A DNA stretch of 64,000 bases from positions 3,410,001 to 3,474,000 of the forward strand of contig NZ_CP150900.1 in the NCBI RefSeq assembly GCF_038050405.1. Direction: 5' to 3'. Source of the DNA: Paraburkholderia sp. IMGN_8 (GTDB lineage: Bacteria; Pseudomonadota; Gammaproteobacteria; Burkholderiales; Burkholderiaceae). This document shows positions 17,309-26,692 of this stretch, piece after piece. Under the pieces are notes generated by a model. It was not told where the DNA came from, made no database searches, and saw only the letters and a list, made by a program, of their open reading frames with translations. The stretch's first letter is position 1, and the number at the start of each line of letters is the position of its first letter. The position numbers and the translations under genes are program-made.

Positions 17309-17755
17309 ATGGTCGATATCGTCGATAGCGCGACGCGCAGCCGGATGATGTCCGGCATTCGCGGCCGCAACACGAAGCCGGAGATCCTGATCCGCAGCCT
17401 GCTGCACGGCCGGGGCTTCCGCTTTCGGCTCGACGCCCGCGATCTGCCGGGCCGGCCGGATATCGTGCTGCCGCGCTACCGCGCCGTCGTGCTGGTGCAC
17501 GGCTGTTTCTGGCACGGCCATGACTGCCACCTGTTCAAGTGGCCGCAAACCCGGCCGGAGTTCTGGCGCGACAAGATCGGCCGCAACCGCAGCAACGACG
17601 ACAAGGTCCGGCAAGCATTGCTCGCAAGCGGCTGGCGCGTCGCGGTGGTGTGGGAATGCGCTTTGCGCGGCGCCAATCGCGATATCGAGGGCGTGTTGCA
17701 GCGGCTCGTCGAGTGGCTGCGCAGCGACGCGCCGAGCTTCGAAGAACGCGGCTGA
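17309..17755 (+). CDS. vsr: Very short patch repair endonuclease
   Basis: Vsr nicks DNA beside T:G mismatches left by deamination of 5-methylcytosine, and so protects sites methylated by the upstream enzyme. The 148-residue protein has the family core: RSRMMSGIRGRNTKPEILIR, the catalytic-region DLPGRPDIVLPRYRAVVLVH, and zinc-site residues in HGCFWHGHDCHLF. The last of these precedes RNRSNDDKV and W-rich ends. Length is typical. It is probably co-transcribed with the methyltransferase. Confidence 0.95.
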   Translation: MVDIVDSATRSRMMSGIRGRNTKPEILIRSLLHGRGFRFRLDARDLPGRPDIVLPRYRAVVLVHGCFWHGHDCHLFKWPQTRPEFWRDKIGRNRSNDDKVRQALLASGWRVAVVWECALRGANRDIEGVLQRLVEWLRSDAPSFEERG

Positions 17756-17917
17756 AAGCCACTTGTAGCCTGCCCGGTGCAAGCGAATCCGAAGGCCGCT
17801 GGTGATACACTCGATTGGTTGACCCGGGGCGTTTTTGCAGGCCGATACGGCAATATGTCGGCAGCATGAAACCGCGCCCTGGCCATCTCCAGAACCAACC
17901 TTGAAGGGAGGCATGCG

Positions 17918-18427
17918 ATGGCTGATTTCCGTCTCTGGTCCGACGAGTTCCCCACCAACGGCTTTATGCCGAAAGCCCACGAATTCGACGACAAGTCATT
18001 CGGCGTCGACGGCGAGGGCGAAAATATTTCGCCCTCGTTGCAATGGGAGGCGCCCCCGGCCGACACGCAAAGCTTCGCACTCACGGTCCACGATCCCGAT
18101 GCGCCTACAGGCAGCGGCTTCTGGCACTGGGTCGTCGTCAATATTCCAGCCGATGCGCGCTCGCTGCCGCGCAACGCCGGCAAGGCAGACGGCTCATTGC
18201 TGCCGCAGGGCGCGCTGCAAGTGCGCAACGACTACGGCACGGTCGGCTTCGGCGGCGCCGCGCCGCCGCGCGGCGACAGGACGCATCGCTACATCTTCCG
18301 TCTGCATGCGCTGAAGGTGCCGCACCTGCCGATCAACCCGGAGACCACCAACGCGGTCGCACGCTTCATGACGCATCTGAACGAAATCGATTCAACCACG
18401 CACACCGGTCTGTACGAACTGAAATAA
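17918..18427 (+). CDS. YbhB/YbcL-type PEBP (Raf kinase inhibitor-like) protein
   Basis: This 169-residue cytosolic protein has the phosphatidylethanolamine-binding fold signatures. These are ENISPSLQWEAPPADTQSFA, the DPDAP anion-site motif (VHDPDAPTGSGFWHWVVVN), and GGAAPPRGDRTHRYIFRLHA. Bacterial members bind small anions, but their physiological role is unsettled. GAAGGGAGGC lies just upstream of the ATG. Confidence 0.92.
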   Translation: MADFRLWSDEFPTNGFMPKAHEFDDKSFGVDGEGENISPSLQWEAPPADTQSFALTVHDPDAPTGSGFWHWVVVNIPADARSLPRNAGKADGSLLPQGALQVRNDYGTVGFGGAAPPRGDRTHRYIFRLHALKVPHLPINPETTNAVARFMTHLNEIDSTTHTGLYELK

Positions 18428-18570
18428 CGCGTGAGACGCGATGCCGGTATGCCTCGGTATGCCATGTTGTACCGGCATCGCCGCTGCTGCCGTCGTTCAT
18501 TCCAGCGCGGCAGGCGGCGCGCGCGGCTCACCATGTGACTCATGAGCCGCCCCCAACAAATCAAAAGACG

Positions 18571-20019
18571 ATGCACGCACAACCATCGCGCAAGGACGGC
18601 TCCACGCCAGCCGACGCCGCTGACACACTCGCCCCCGGTACATCGTTCGCGGATAGCACCGCGCAAGGCTTGCCGGTTCCGCAACGCTACTGGGCGATGC
18701 TGGTTATCGCGCTCGCCCTCACGCTGGCGGTGCTCGACAGCGCGATCGCCAACGTGGCCCTCCCCACCATCGCGCGCAATCTGCATGCGAGCGCCGCCGG
18801 CTCGATCTGGGTCATCAACGCGTATCAGCTCGCCATCACGATCTCCTTGCTGCCGCTTGCGTCGCTCGGCGACCGCATCGGCTATCGGCGCGTCTATCTG
18901 TTCGGGCTAATCCTGTTCACCGTTGCGTCGTTCGGTTGCGCGTTGTCCACGTCGCTGCCGACGCTCGCGCTCGCGCGCGTGGTCCAGGGCTTCGGCGCGG
19001 CAGGCATCATGAGCGTCAACACGGCTCTTGTGCGCATGATCTATCCGCCGACGCAGCTCGGCCGCGGCGTCGCGATCAACGCGATGGTGGTCGCGGTGTC
19101 GTCCGCGGTCGGACCGACGGTCGCCGCCGGCGTGCTCGCCGTCGCCTCGTGGCCGTGGCTGTTCGCGATCAATGTGCCGATCGGCATCGCGGCGATCGTC
19201 GGCGGATTCAAGGCGCTGCCGCTGAACCGCGGCCACGATTCGCCGTACGACTATCTGAGCGCGGTGATGAACGCGTTCGTATTCGGCCTGCTGATCTTCG
19301 CCGTCGATGGTCTCGGACACGGCGAGCGGCTCGGCTACGTCGTGGTCGAAGCGCTCGGCGCGCTCGTGATCGGCTACTTCTTCGTGCGCCGTCAGTTGAC
19401 GCAGCCCGCACCGCTCTTGCCGATCGATTTGCTGAGGATTCCGGTGTTCGCGCTGTCGATCGGCACGTCCGTCTGTTCGTTCTGCGCGCAGATGCTGGCA
19501 TTCGTGTCGCTGCCGTTTCTGTTGCAGGACACGCTGGGATTGTCACAAGTGCAAACCGGTTTGCTGATCACGCCGTGGCCGCTGGCGATCGTCGTTGCGG
19601 CGCCATTGTCGGGTGTGCTGTCGGACAAGGTGTCGGCGGGCTGGCTGGGCGGCATCGGACTCGTCGCGCTGACCGCGGGCCTGCTGCTGCTCGCCACGCT
19701 CGGCGCGCATCCCGAGCCGGTGCAGATCGCCTGGCGCATGGCGCTGTGCGGTGCGGGCTTCGGCATTTTCCAGTCGCCGAACAACCGGACCATGCTGTCG
19801 GCCGCGCCGCGCGAACGCAGCGGCGGCGCGAGCGGCATGCTCGGCACCGCGCGGCTGACCGGGCAGACGCTCGGCGCGGCGCTGGTCGCGCTGATCTTCG
19901 GTGTCGCGCCACAGCATGGGCCGACCGTCGCGTTGTATGTCGCCGCGTGCTTCGCGGCAGTCGCGGCCGTGGTCAGCACGCTGCGGGTCATGCAGCGCGT
20001 GACCGTGCAGCCGGCCTGA
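18571..20019 (+). CDS. MFS drug/metabolite exporter, DHA2 type
   Basis: This 482-residue inner-membrane protein has about 14 membrane helices. The first half carries LDSAIANVALPTIARNLHA and motif A LGDRIGYRRVYLFGL, and the second half ends ALIFGVAPQHGPTVALYVAA. These place it in the 14-TM DHA2 group of proton-driven multidrug exporters. The N-terminal 40 residues are hydrophilic. The ATG at 18571 is the last in-frame start before the first helix; longer in-frame extensions overlap the PEBP gene and are unlikely. Substrate unknown. Confidence 0.87.
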   Translation: MHAQPSRKDGSTPADAADTLAPGTSFADSTAQGLPVPQRYWAMLVIALALTLAVLDSAIANVALPTIARNLHASAAGSIWVINAYQLAITISLLPLASLGDRIGYRRVYLFGLILFTVASFGCALSTSLPTLALARVVQGFGAAGIMSVNTALVRMIYPPTQLGRGVAINAMVVAVSSAVGPTVAAGVLAVASWPWLFAINVPIGIAAIVGGFKALPLNRGHDSPYDYLSAVMNAFVFGLLIFAVDGLGHGERLGYVVVEALGALVIGYFFVRRQLTQPAPLLPIDLLRIPVFALSIGTSVCSFCAQMLAFVSLPFLLQDTLGLSQVQTGLLITPWPLAIVVAAPLSGVLSDKVSAGWLGGIGLVALTAGLLLLATLGAHPEPVQIAWRMALCGAGFGIFQSPNNRTMLSAAPRERSGGASGMLGTARLTGQTLGAALVALIFGVAPQHGPTVALYVAACFAAVAAVVSTLRVMQRVTVQPA

Positions 20020-20032
20020 GCCCGGATGCAAC

Positions 20033-20067
20033 AAGGGCGCGAATCGCACGATGCGCGCCGCGCCCTT
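20033..20067. terminator. Convergent terminator between the MFS gene and otsA
   Basis: AAGGGCGCG (20033-20041) and CGCGCCCTT (20059-20067) form a 9-base stem between the two convergent genes. The tail on either side has few T residues. Confidence 0.5.
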
Positions 20068-20152
20068 CTCCATCGCTTCAATCCTGCTCGAACATTGTCG
20101 ACGTGACCGGCACGCGCGATATAGAAAAACCGCGCCGCCGCCCTCGATCCGG

Positions 20153-21577
20153 TTACGTTGCCGTCACGTCAGCGAGCTTTACCGCTTTGGCCGTCACTGA
20201 AGAAGCCGTCGCGACATTGCGCAAGTCGGCGAGGAACGTATCGCGCCAGACCGACAGATTGTTCTCGCGCATCGGCGCCATCATGTCGGCGTGACGTGCC
20301 TGCCGTTCGGCGAGCGGCATCGACAGCGCGCGCTCCAGCGCCTCGGCCATCTGCGACAGGTCGAACGGATTGACGACCAGCGCGCCCGGCAATTGCTCGG
20401 CCGCGCCCGCGAATTGCGACAGCACCAGCACGCCCGGATCCGCCGGATCCTGCGATGCAACGTACTCCTTCGCGACCAGATTCATCCCGTCGCGCAGCGG
20501 CGTCACATAGCCGACCTGCGATTGACGGAACAGCGCCATCAACAGATTGCGCTCGTATTTGCGGTTCAGGTACTGGATCGGCGTCCAGTCGAGTTGCGCG
20601 AAACGGCCGTTGATGCGCCCCGCTTCGCCCTCGAGCGTCTGACGAATCCGCTGGTAGGTTTGCACGTCAGCGCGAGTCGGCGGCGCGATCTGCACCAGTG
20701 ACACGCGCCCGTGCCAACCGGGCGCATTCAACAGCAAGCGTTCGAACGCCTGGAAGCGCTCCACCAGCCCCTTCGAATAATCGAGCCGGTCGACGCTCAT
20801 GATCAGCTTGCGCCCACGCATGCCGTCGCGCAGGCTGCGCACCGGCTTGCGGTCGGTGAACTGCTCTGCGGCCTTGGCGATGACGTCGGGATAGATGCCG
20901 ATCGGGTAAGCGCCGACTTTGAGGAAGCGGTTATAGGCGTGCACCATACCGTCTTCGCTCGTACTCCCATGCTGGCCGCGCTCGATATAGTCGACGAACG
21001 ACTGGCGATCCGCCTCGGTCTGGAAGCCGACCACGTCGTAGCTGCACATGGCCTTGAGCAATTCTTCGTGCGGCGGAATCGTCCGGAGCACTTCCGGCAC
21101 CGGAAACGGAATATGGAGGAAGAAGCCGATCGGATTTTTCACGCCGAGATCGCGCAGGCAGCGCGCGAACGGCAGCAGGTGATAGTCGTGAACCCAGATG
21201 ATGTCGTCGGGCTTCAGCAGCTCCTTGAGCTGCTTCGCGAGCGTCGCGTTGACGCGCTGGTAGCCCGCGTATTCCTGCCGGTCGTAGCGCGACAGGTCAT
21301 TGCGATAGTGGAACGTCGGCCATAGGGTCGCATTCGAAAAGCCGCGGTAGTACTGGTCATAATCGCGCTTGGTGAGGCCCACCGTCGCGTACGTGACATT
21401 GCCCTGCTTTTCGATCACCGGAGCGGACGATTCAGCCACCGTCTCGCCGCTCCAGCCGAACCAGACTCCGCCGGTTTCCTTCAACGCGTCCAGCACGCCA
21501 ATCGCAAGCCCGCCCGCCGCTGGACGCCCTTCCTGGGTCGGCGCGACACGATTCGATACCACGATCAGTCTGCTCAT
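20153..21577 (-). CDS. otsA: Trehalose-6-phosphate synthase
   Basis: OtsA joins UDP-glucose and glucose-6-phosphate into trehalose-6-phosphate, a step in osmoprotection. The 474-residue GT20 protein starts MSRLIVVSNRVAPTQEGRPA and holds the GGLAIG loop near residue 22, WVHDYHLLPFA, FFLHIPFPVPEVLRT and the donor-site SVDRLDYSKGL. The ATG at 21577 has GGTGGAG upstream; a 66-codon extension does not look coding. No otsB phosphatase is adjacent. Confidence 0.95.
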   Translation of the reverse strand: MSRLIVVSNRVAPTQEGRPAAGGLAIGVLDALKETGGVWFGWSGETVAESSAPVIEKQGNVTYATVGLTKRDYDQYYRGFSNATLWPTFHYRNDLSRYDRQEYAGYQRVNATLAKQLKELLKPDDIIWVHDYHLLPFARCLRDLGVKNPIGFFLHIPFPVPEVLRTIPPHEELLKAMCSYDVVGFQTEADRQSFVDYIERGQHGSTSEDGMVHAYNRFLKVGAYPIGIYPDVIAKAAEQFTDRKPVRSLRDGMRGRKLIMSVDRLDYSKGLVERFQAFERLLLNAPGWHGRVSLVQIAPPTRADVQTYQRIRQTLEGEAGRINGRFAQLDWTPIQYLNRKYERNLLMALFRQSQVGYVTPLRDGMNLVAKEYVASQDPADPGVLVLSQFAGAAEQLPGALVVNPFDLSQMAEALERALSMPLAERQARHADMMAPMRENNLSVWRDTFLADLRNVATASSVTAKAVKLADVTAT

Positions 21578-21789
21578 TGGTGCTCCACCTCTGTCAGTTA
21601 TTTCGTTGCATACGCATATGCGCCGAAAAGGTGCATGCAAGTCGTGTGCCGTTTTATGAGACAGCAGAAATAAAAATGTATGCAAATGTGACGGACGAGC
21701 GAAAACGCGCGAAGTCGTCGCACCGTGAAGAATTTTTTTCTGCTTTGTATGACGAACCCAAGCGCCTTCAACCACCCGGCAGACGGCGT

Positions 21790-22002
21790 TCAGGCGTCCT
21801 GCTCAGAGCCCAGATCGCGCTGATATTCCAGCCCTTCCGGACGCACGCCGCCCTGGTTGTGCTCGCCGTCCGGCGGAGCGTTGGGCGCGACGCGGTTCTG
21901 CGCGGCCGGATCCGGCGACGCCGACGGGTCGCTATTGCTGCTGGACGGCCGGGAATCGCGCTTCGAGTGGCGCGCGGAACGTCGCAGTGCTGGATGTCTC
22001 AT
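21790..22002 (-). CDS. Small hydrophilic disordered protein
   Basis: This is a 70-residue Ser/Pro/Asp/Arg-rich protein (MRHPALRRSARHSKRDSRPS...) without membrane segment or cysteine. The start at 22002 has CTGGAGGCAG upstream. The composition suggests an intrinsically disordered chain. I do not recognise it; the strong ribosome site is the main evidence that it is expressed. Confidence 0.55.
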   Translation of the reverse strand: MRHPALRRSARHSKRDSRPSSSNSDPSASPDPAAQNRVAPNAPPDGEHNQGGVRPEGLEYQRDLGSEQDA

Positions 22003-22158
22003 GATCGCTGCCTCCAGGGGGGAAGGCCACCGCCGAAACAAGGCGGCATCAATATAGTCTAGGGGTCACGAAGGTAAATTGCCGGTAAAAGATGCGCCGG
22101 CTTTGTAACAAGTACATAAAATCGCCGCGCCGGTATGTGCTGCAACGCACAAAGCCTG

Positions 22159-22380
22159 TCAGCGTGGCATGCGCTGCTGCCGAGGCCGGCCGGCTTGCGG
22201 CGTTTGAGTCGGTTGCGGCGGCGGATCGCCGATCGGCGGCGCAACCGGTTCGTCCGGCTCCGGCGTCGGGGTTGTGTCGGGCTCATCAGGCGTGAACGGC
22301 GGCTCGACCGGCTCGGGACGGTGAGCGTGCCAGGCTAGAGGAAGCTCGGGAAGCGCGGGAGCGGCAGCGTATTCCGGCAT
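22159..22380 (-). CDS. Small proline-rich protein
   Basis: This 73-residue protein has about a quarter proline: PEPVEPPFTPDEPDTTPTPE and similar Pro-acidic repeats, then a basic tail RPRQQRMPR. It has no signal peptide. ACGAGGATAACC precedes the ATG. Such short Pro/Glu/Asp chains occur beside stress genes in Burkholderia relatives; the function is unknown. Confidence 0.55.
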   Translation of the reverse strand: MPEYAAAPALPELPLAWHAHRPEPVEPPFTPDEPDTTPTPEPDEPVAPPIGDPPPQPTQTPQAGRPRQQRMPR

Positions 22381-22490
22381 GGCGGTTATCCTCGTTTTAG
22401 CGTTCCATTGAATCGAAGCAAGGCCCGTGCCGTAATCGACGCGCTCCCGGCGCGATCGCGCTGTGAGATGTGCGTAGCAGGCGTGGCGCT

Positions 22491-23891
22491 TTAAGCGTCG
22501 GCGCCGCGCAAGGCGCGCGATTCGTCGGCGGCGTCGCTTTCGTCACGCGCGTCGTTGCCGTACTCGACCAGACGGTTGTACAGCGTCTTCAGACTGATGC
22601 CGAGAATCTCAGCCGCGCGCGTTTTCACGCCGCCGCACTGTTCGAGGGTCGCGAGAATCAGCTGACGGTCCGCTTCGGCGAGCGACGTGCCGAATGCAAT
22701 CGTGATCGCCGTGCCGGCCGCGGGCTTGGACAGCGTGATCTGCAACGGGACCGTTGCCGTGCTGTCCGAATCCGCACCCGACATGATGTGCGCGCGCTGC
22801 ACGTAATTCTTCAACTCACGCACGTTACCCGGCCAAGGATACGACAGCAGCATATCCTTCACCGCGGCGGGGAAATGCTTCTTCGTGCTGTGACGTTCGT
22901 TGAGTTCGTCGAGGAAGGCCTGAGCAAGCAGTTCCACATCCTTGCCCCGGTCGCGCAAAGGCGGCAGGCTGATCGGGAACACGTTCAGGCGATGGTACAA
23001 GTCGAGACGCAGTTTGCCTTCCAGCACCGCCTGCTCCGGATCACGGTTGGTCGCGGCGATCAGGCGCACGTCCGTTTCGATTTCCCTCGTCGTGCCGACC
23101 CGCATGAACATGCCGGTTTCCAGCACGCGTAGCAGCTTGACCTGCAACTCGATCGGCATTTCGGTGATTTCGTCGAGAAACAGCGTGCCGCCGTTCGCGC
23201 GCTCGAAATAACCCTTGTGCTGCCGGTCCGCGCCGGTGAAAGCGCCGCGCTCGTGGCCGAACATTTCCGACTCGATCAGGTTCGGCGAGATCGCGCCGCA
23301 GTTCACCGCGAGGAACGCGTGCTTACGGCGCAGGCTAAGCTGATGCAAGGTCTGCGCCGCGACTTCCTTACCCGTGCCCGACTCGCCGACCAGCATCACT
23401 GAGGCCGCCGTCGGCGCGACGCGGGCGATCTGGTCGTAAACCTCCTGCATAGCCGGCGAATTGCCGAGCATCAGACCGAAGCGGCCCATGCGGCGCAACT
23501 CGCCCCGCAGCGTGCCGATTTCCGCCTTCAGATCGCCGGGGCGCGGCAGGCGCGAGAGAATCGCCTTCACGCGCTGCATATTGATGGGCTTCACCAGGTA
23601 GTCGGTCGCGCCCATTTTCAGCGCGTTGACCGCCGATTCCACCGTGGCATGGCCGGTAATCACAATTACCTCGACGCCCGAGCGCGGATCGAGATCTTCG
23701 AACAGATCGACCCCGCTGCCGTCGGGCAGCTTCAGGTCGGTAAAGACGACGTCCGGCATCTGCCGGACCAGTTGAATGCGCGCTTCGCGCAAATCACCTG
23801 CCGTGGCGGTGGTGAGGCCGTCTTCCCCGATGATGGCGGAGAGCGCCTCGCGGGTACCGGCATCGTCATCGACAATCAATACGTGTGGCAT
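22491..23891 (-). CDS. Sigma-54 response regulator (NtrC/AtoC type)
   Basis: This 466-residue activator has a receiver domain with the phosphorylatable Asp52 (VVFTDLKLP) and Lys101, an AAA+ domain and a C-terminal Fis-type HTH. In the AAA+ domain, Walker A GESGTGKE lies at about 169-176, the sigma-54 contact loop GAFTGA at 216-221, and Walker B GGTLFLDE at 234-241. The C-terminus includes GGVKTRAAEILGISLKTLYN. No histidine kinase is adjacent, so its sensor is elsewhere. It resembles the receiver-less activator at 24817-25875. Confidence 0.93.
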   Translation of the reverse strand: MPHVLIVDDDAGTREALSAIIGEDGLTTATAGDLREARIQLVRQMPDVVFTDLKLPDGSGVDLFEDLDPRSGVEVIVITGHATVESAVNALKMGATDYLVKPINMQRVKAILSRLPRPGDLKAEIGTLRGELRRMGRFGLMLGNSPAMQEVYDQIARVAPTAASVMLVGESGTGKEVAAQTLHQLSLRRKHAFLAVNCGAISPNLIESEMFGHERGAFTGADRQHKGYFERANGGTLFLDEITEMPIELQVKLLRVLETGMFMRVGTTREIETDVRLIAATNRDPEQAVLEGKLRLDLYHRLNVFPISLPPLRDRGKDVELLAQAFLDELNERHSTKKHFPAAVKDMLLSYPWPGNVRELKNYVQRAHIMSGADSDSTATVPLQITLSKPAAGTAITIAFGTSLAEADRQLILATLEQCGGVKTRAAEILGISLKTLYNRLVEYGNDARDESDAADESRALRGADA

Positions 23892-24197
23892 CGCGTCTCG
23901 AAAACCCGAAAGCTTGAATGGAGGACCATGCTGAACCGCATGCTAAAAAAGCCGGCCGGCGGCGTTTCGCCTGCCCGCGATGCGCCCGGATGTGAGCACA
24001 CACTGACTTCCTGGCAAAAGCACTGAACCCTTGACTTAATTCAATATCGCAACAATATACGAAAAAACCCGCGGGTTTGATGCGCCATTGTTGTGTATTT
24101 GCCTATTATACGGCGTTATCGGGACAAGACAGGTCCACATCCCGGCCGTCGCGCGGCAAAGCGCGGCGCACCGGCGATGCGGTGGACGCAGCGGCGT
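23892..24197. other. Intergenic region between a sigma-54 regulator and a small membrane protein
   Basis: No gene is supported. AAACCCGCGGGTTT is a 14-base palindrome at 24065-24078. TTGACT (24031-24036) with AATATA (24054-24059), 17 bases apart, resembles a rightward promoter, but no rightward gene follows within 700 bases. Confidence 0.4.
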
Positions 24198-24464
24198 TCA
24201 GCTGCGCGGAAACGGCCATGCGCCACCGTTGCCGTTCAGATGCTCCGAGTCCTTGACGGCATGGGTGGCCGGACTGACGCTCTCCGGCTCGACACTGCCG
24301 GACGCTGTAGCGGGCGTTGCCACCGAACCGCCCTCGTCTTCCCAGCGGCTCAAATCGCGCTCCGCCGGAACCTGTGATGCGCGGTTTTTCTGCACATAGC
24401 GCAGGGCCAACAAGCCGCCGACAACCATTAGCGCGCCGAAAATGCCAAATTTAGATCGTGCCAT
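24198..24464 (-). CDS. Small single-span membrane protein
   Basis: This 88-residue protein has one hydrophobic segment (FGIFGALMVVGGLLALRYV, about residues 6-24). A charged, Ser/Pro/Glu-rich tail follows, ending HLNGNGGAWPFPRS. AAAAGGAGTTC upstream fixes the ATG at 24464. The tail is probably disordered and faces one side of the inner membrane. No named family was recognised. Confidence 0.6.
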   Translation of the reverse strand: MARSKFGIFGALMVVGGLLALRYVQKNRASQVPAERDLSRWEDEGGSVATPATASGSVEPESVSPATHAVKDSEHLNGNGGAWPFPRS

Positions 24465-24816
24465 CGTGAACTCCTTTTGGTCAGGAAGCGGATCAGCGTC
24501 GAGTGGCCTGCGCCTTGGCGAGCGGCCAGAACGCCAGGCAGGAAACCGACGCGGAAGCAGACACGCACCGGCTGTGAGCCGCAAACACCGTGCCGGGTCA
24601 ATCTGCCGCTCGTGGACCTCAACCTCTTCCCGTCTGGCACTTTCGACTGGCCTCTCATCGTGTATTTCGCCGGCCGTCACACGGATTGCCGCAAGCGCCG
24701 TCAAAGTGGTTAAATCGACTTTTGTGAGATATTGGCCGCCGGGGTCGCAGGTCACCATCTCGTTATAGACCTGCGCGCCGCAACAACGAACCACATTTGC
24801 ACAGGACTCCCCGTTT
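24465..24816. other. Divergent intergenic region before the receiver-less sigma-54 activator
   Basis: No gene is supported. CGCAGGTC (24746-24753) and GACCTGCG (24768-24775) form an 8-base inverted repeat 42 bases before the activator start. It could be an operator or a leader hairpin. Confidence 0.4.
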
Positions 24817-25875
24817 ATGGCGTCAACCGATCTGGACTCGCCCACCGTCTCCGCCGGCGGCCATGCTTCGGCACAGGCGAAGCAGCGCGTCGCGGACGGC
24901 ATCGCGGGCCTGAAATCGTACGGGCTGCTGTACGGCTCGTCACCGGTGATGCTGGATCTGTACGAACAGATCGAGCGCGTCGCCAGCACTGACGCGACCG
25001 CGCTGATCATCGGCGAATCGGGTACCGGCAAGGAGTTGATCGCCCGCACGATTCACGATCAAAGCAGCCGCAAGGAGGCGCCGTTCATCGCGGTCAACTG
25101 CGGCGCGATTCCCGATGAACTGATCGAAGCCGAATTATTCGGCCACGAGAAAGGCAGTTTCACGGGCGCGGTTCAGGGCCGAGTCGGCTACTTCGAACAT
25201 GCGAACGGCGGCACGCTGTTCCTCGACGAAATTACTGAGATGGCGCCGGTACGCCAGGTCAAACTGTTGCGCGCGCTCGAGACCGGTACGTTCTATCGGG
25301 TCGGCGGCAACGAACTGATTCACGGCGACGTGCGCGTGATCGCCGCAACCAATCGCGACCCCGCGGTGGCCGTCAAAGAAAACGGCCTGCGTGAAGACCT
25401 CATGTACCGTCTCGCCGTTTTCCCGTTGCGCGCGCCGCCGCTGCGCGAGCGCGACGGCGATCGCGAGCTGCTCGCGCAACACTTCCTCGCTTTGCTGAAC
25501 CGGCAGGAAGGCGCGAACAAGAGCTTCAGCAAACGGTCGCTCGAAACGCTGCGCACGTGGTCCTGGCCGGGCAACGTGCGCGAACTGAAAAATGCCGTGT
25601 ATCGCGCATTCATTCTCGCGGAGAAGACGGTGGAGTTGCCGCATCCGCATCTCGCGTCGCGCGTGAAAAAGCCCGTCACGCAGGGCGATACCATGAGCGT
25701 GTGGATCGGCACGCCGCTCGCCGATGCGCAAAAGCAGATCATTCTCGGTACGCTGAAATATTGCGGCGGCGACAAACGGCGCGCGGCCAAAGCGCTCGGC
25801 GTAAGTCTGAAAACGCTGTACAACCGCTTGAGCACCTACGGCAACGACGACGCGGAAGAAGAAATCGAGCAATAG
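24817..25875 (+). CDS. Receiver-less sigma-54 dependent activator
   Basis: This 352-residue protein has a short N-terminal part (about 40 residues), then an AAA+ domain and a Fis-type HTH, with no receiver or GAF sensor domain. Walker A GESGTGKE is at 66-73 and Walker B GGTLFLDE at 131-138. The sigma-54 contact loop reads GSFTGA at 113-118 rather than the usual GAFTGA. The C-terminal GGDKRRAAKALGVSLKTLYN matches the neighbouring activator closely. Without a sensor domain it may be constitutive or controlled by another protein. Confidence 0.9.
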   Translation: MASTDLDSPTVSAGGHASAQAKQRVADGIAGLKSYGLLYGSSPVMLDLYEQIERVASTDATALIIGESGTGKELIARTIHDQSSRKEAPFIAVNCGAIPDELIEAELFGHEKGSFTGAVQGRVGYFEHANGGTLFLDEITEMAPVRQVKLLRALETGTFYRVGGNELIHGDVRVIAATNRDPAVAVKENGLREDLMYRLAVFPLRAPPLRERDGDRELLAQHFLALLNRQEGANKSFSKRSLETLRTWSWPGNVRELKNAVYRAFILAEKTVELPHPHLASRVKKPVTQGDTMSVWIGTPLADAQKQIILGTLKYCGGDKRRAAKALGVSLKTLYNRLSTYGNDDAEEEIEQ

Positions 25876-26113
25876 GCTGCGTCATCCCGGCTTCAATCCA
25901 TTCGCACCACCAGGTAAATCGGCATCTGCTCAACAGAAACCGATTGGACTTGCATCATCTTTTGCAATTGTTTGCACTTTCCCTCTGCCAATTACAAATG
26001 GCATCCTGCAAAATGCGGCAGCGCGTATTGCAACGAAAGGATCGACGTGCCGTTCGTTCACAAACTCGCTTTGAGCGTGAATGAAAGGCACAGGCAGAAG
26101 CAGAGATAGAAAA

Positions 26114-26692
26114 ATGCAAAAAAGTATGGTGTGGGCCGTACGAAAAAAACCAACGGCCAAACGCGGATGCTCCAATGCAACGGCGTTTGTCGCGTTGGCG
26201 GTTGTGATCTCGTCGGCGTTGAGCGGTTGTGGTTCGCTCTACTCGGAAGGCGCCACCACCGGCGCCGGTATCGCAGGCGCCGCGCTCGCGGCGAAGGTCA
26301 CCAACAATGCAGCGGTCGCCACCGGCATCGGTCTCGGCGCGGTGGCCGCGGCCCGCGCCGGAGTGCAATACTCGGAGCGCGTGGTCCACAAGAATACGCA
26401 GGACGGCATCGCCAAAATCGCCGGACCGCTCGAAGTCGGCGCAATCGCGCCGTGGAGCGTGACCCACTCGATGCCGATCGAAGACGACGAACATGGCCGC
26501 GTCACCGTCAGCCGCACGATCAGCAGCGGCGCGCTCGACTGCAAGGAAATCGTCTTCTCGGTCGATCAGACCGTCACTAAAAATGTGCCCGCGAGCAGCG
26601 CGTTCTATGTCGCTTCGATCTGCCGCGACGGCGACAACTGGAAATGGGCGTCGGCCGAACCCGCCACCGAACGCTGGGGCGCGCTGCAATGA
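26114..26692 (+). CDS. Putative lipoprotein, paralogue A
   Basis: This is a 192-residue protein with a signal peptide ending in the lipobox LSGC, with lipidation at Cys39. A Gly/Ala-rich segment follows (TTGAGIAGAALAAKVTNNAA), then a mixed domain with PWSVTHSMPIEDDEHGRVTV and a conserved-looking end WASAEPATERWGALQ. The ATG at 26114 is chosen because the ATG at 26081 lacks a ribosome site. Its stop codon overlaps the next gene (ATGA). The product should sit in the envelope; the function is unknown. Confidence 0.75.
   Translation: MQKSMVWAVRKKPTAKRGCSNATAFVALAVVISSALSGCGSLYSEGATTGAGIAGAALAAKVTNNAAVATGIGLGAVAAARAGVQYSERVVHKNTQDGIAKIAGPLEVGAIAPWSVTHSMPIEDDEHGRVTVSRTISSGALDCKEIVFSVDQTVTKNVPASSAFYVASICRDGDNWKWASAEPATERWGALQ

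Noticed and set aside
24031..24059. Promoter-like TTGACT-N17-AATATA
   Set aside because: It points rightward into a region with no rightward gene for about 760 bases, and the -10 match is weak.
25940..26020. Repeated TTGCA elements before the lipoprotein pair as a sigma-54 promoter
   Set aside because: The GG and GC spacing required for a -24/-12 promoter was not met on either strand.
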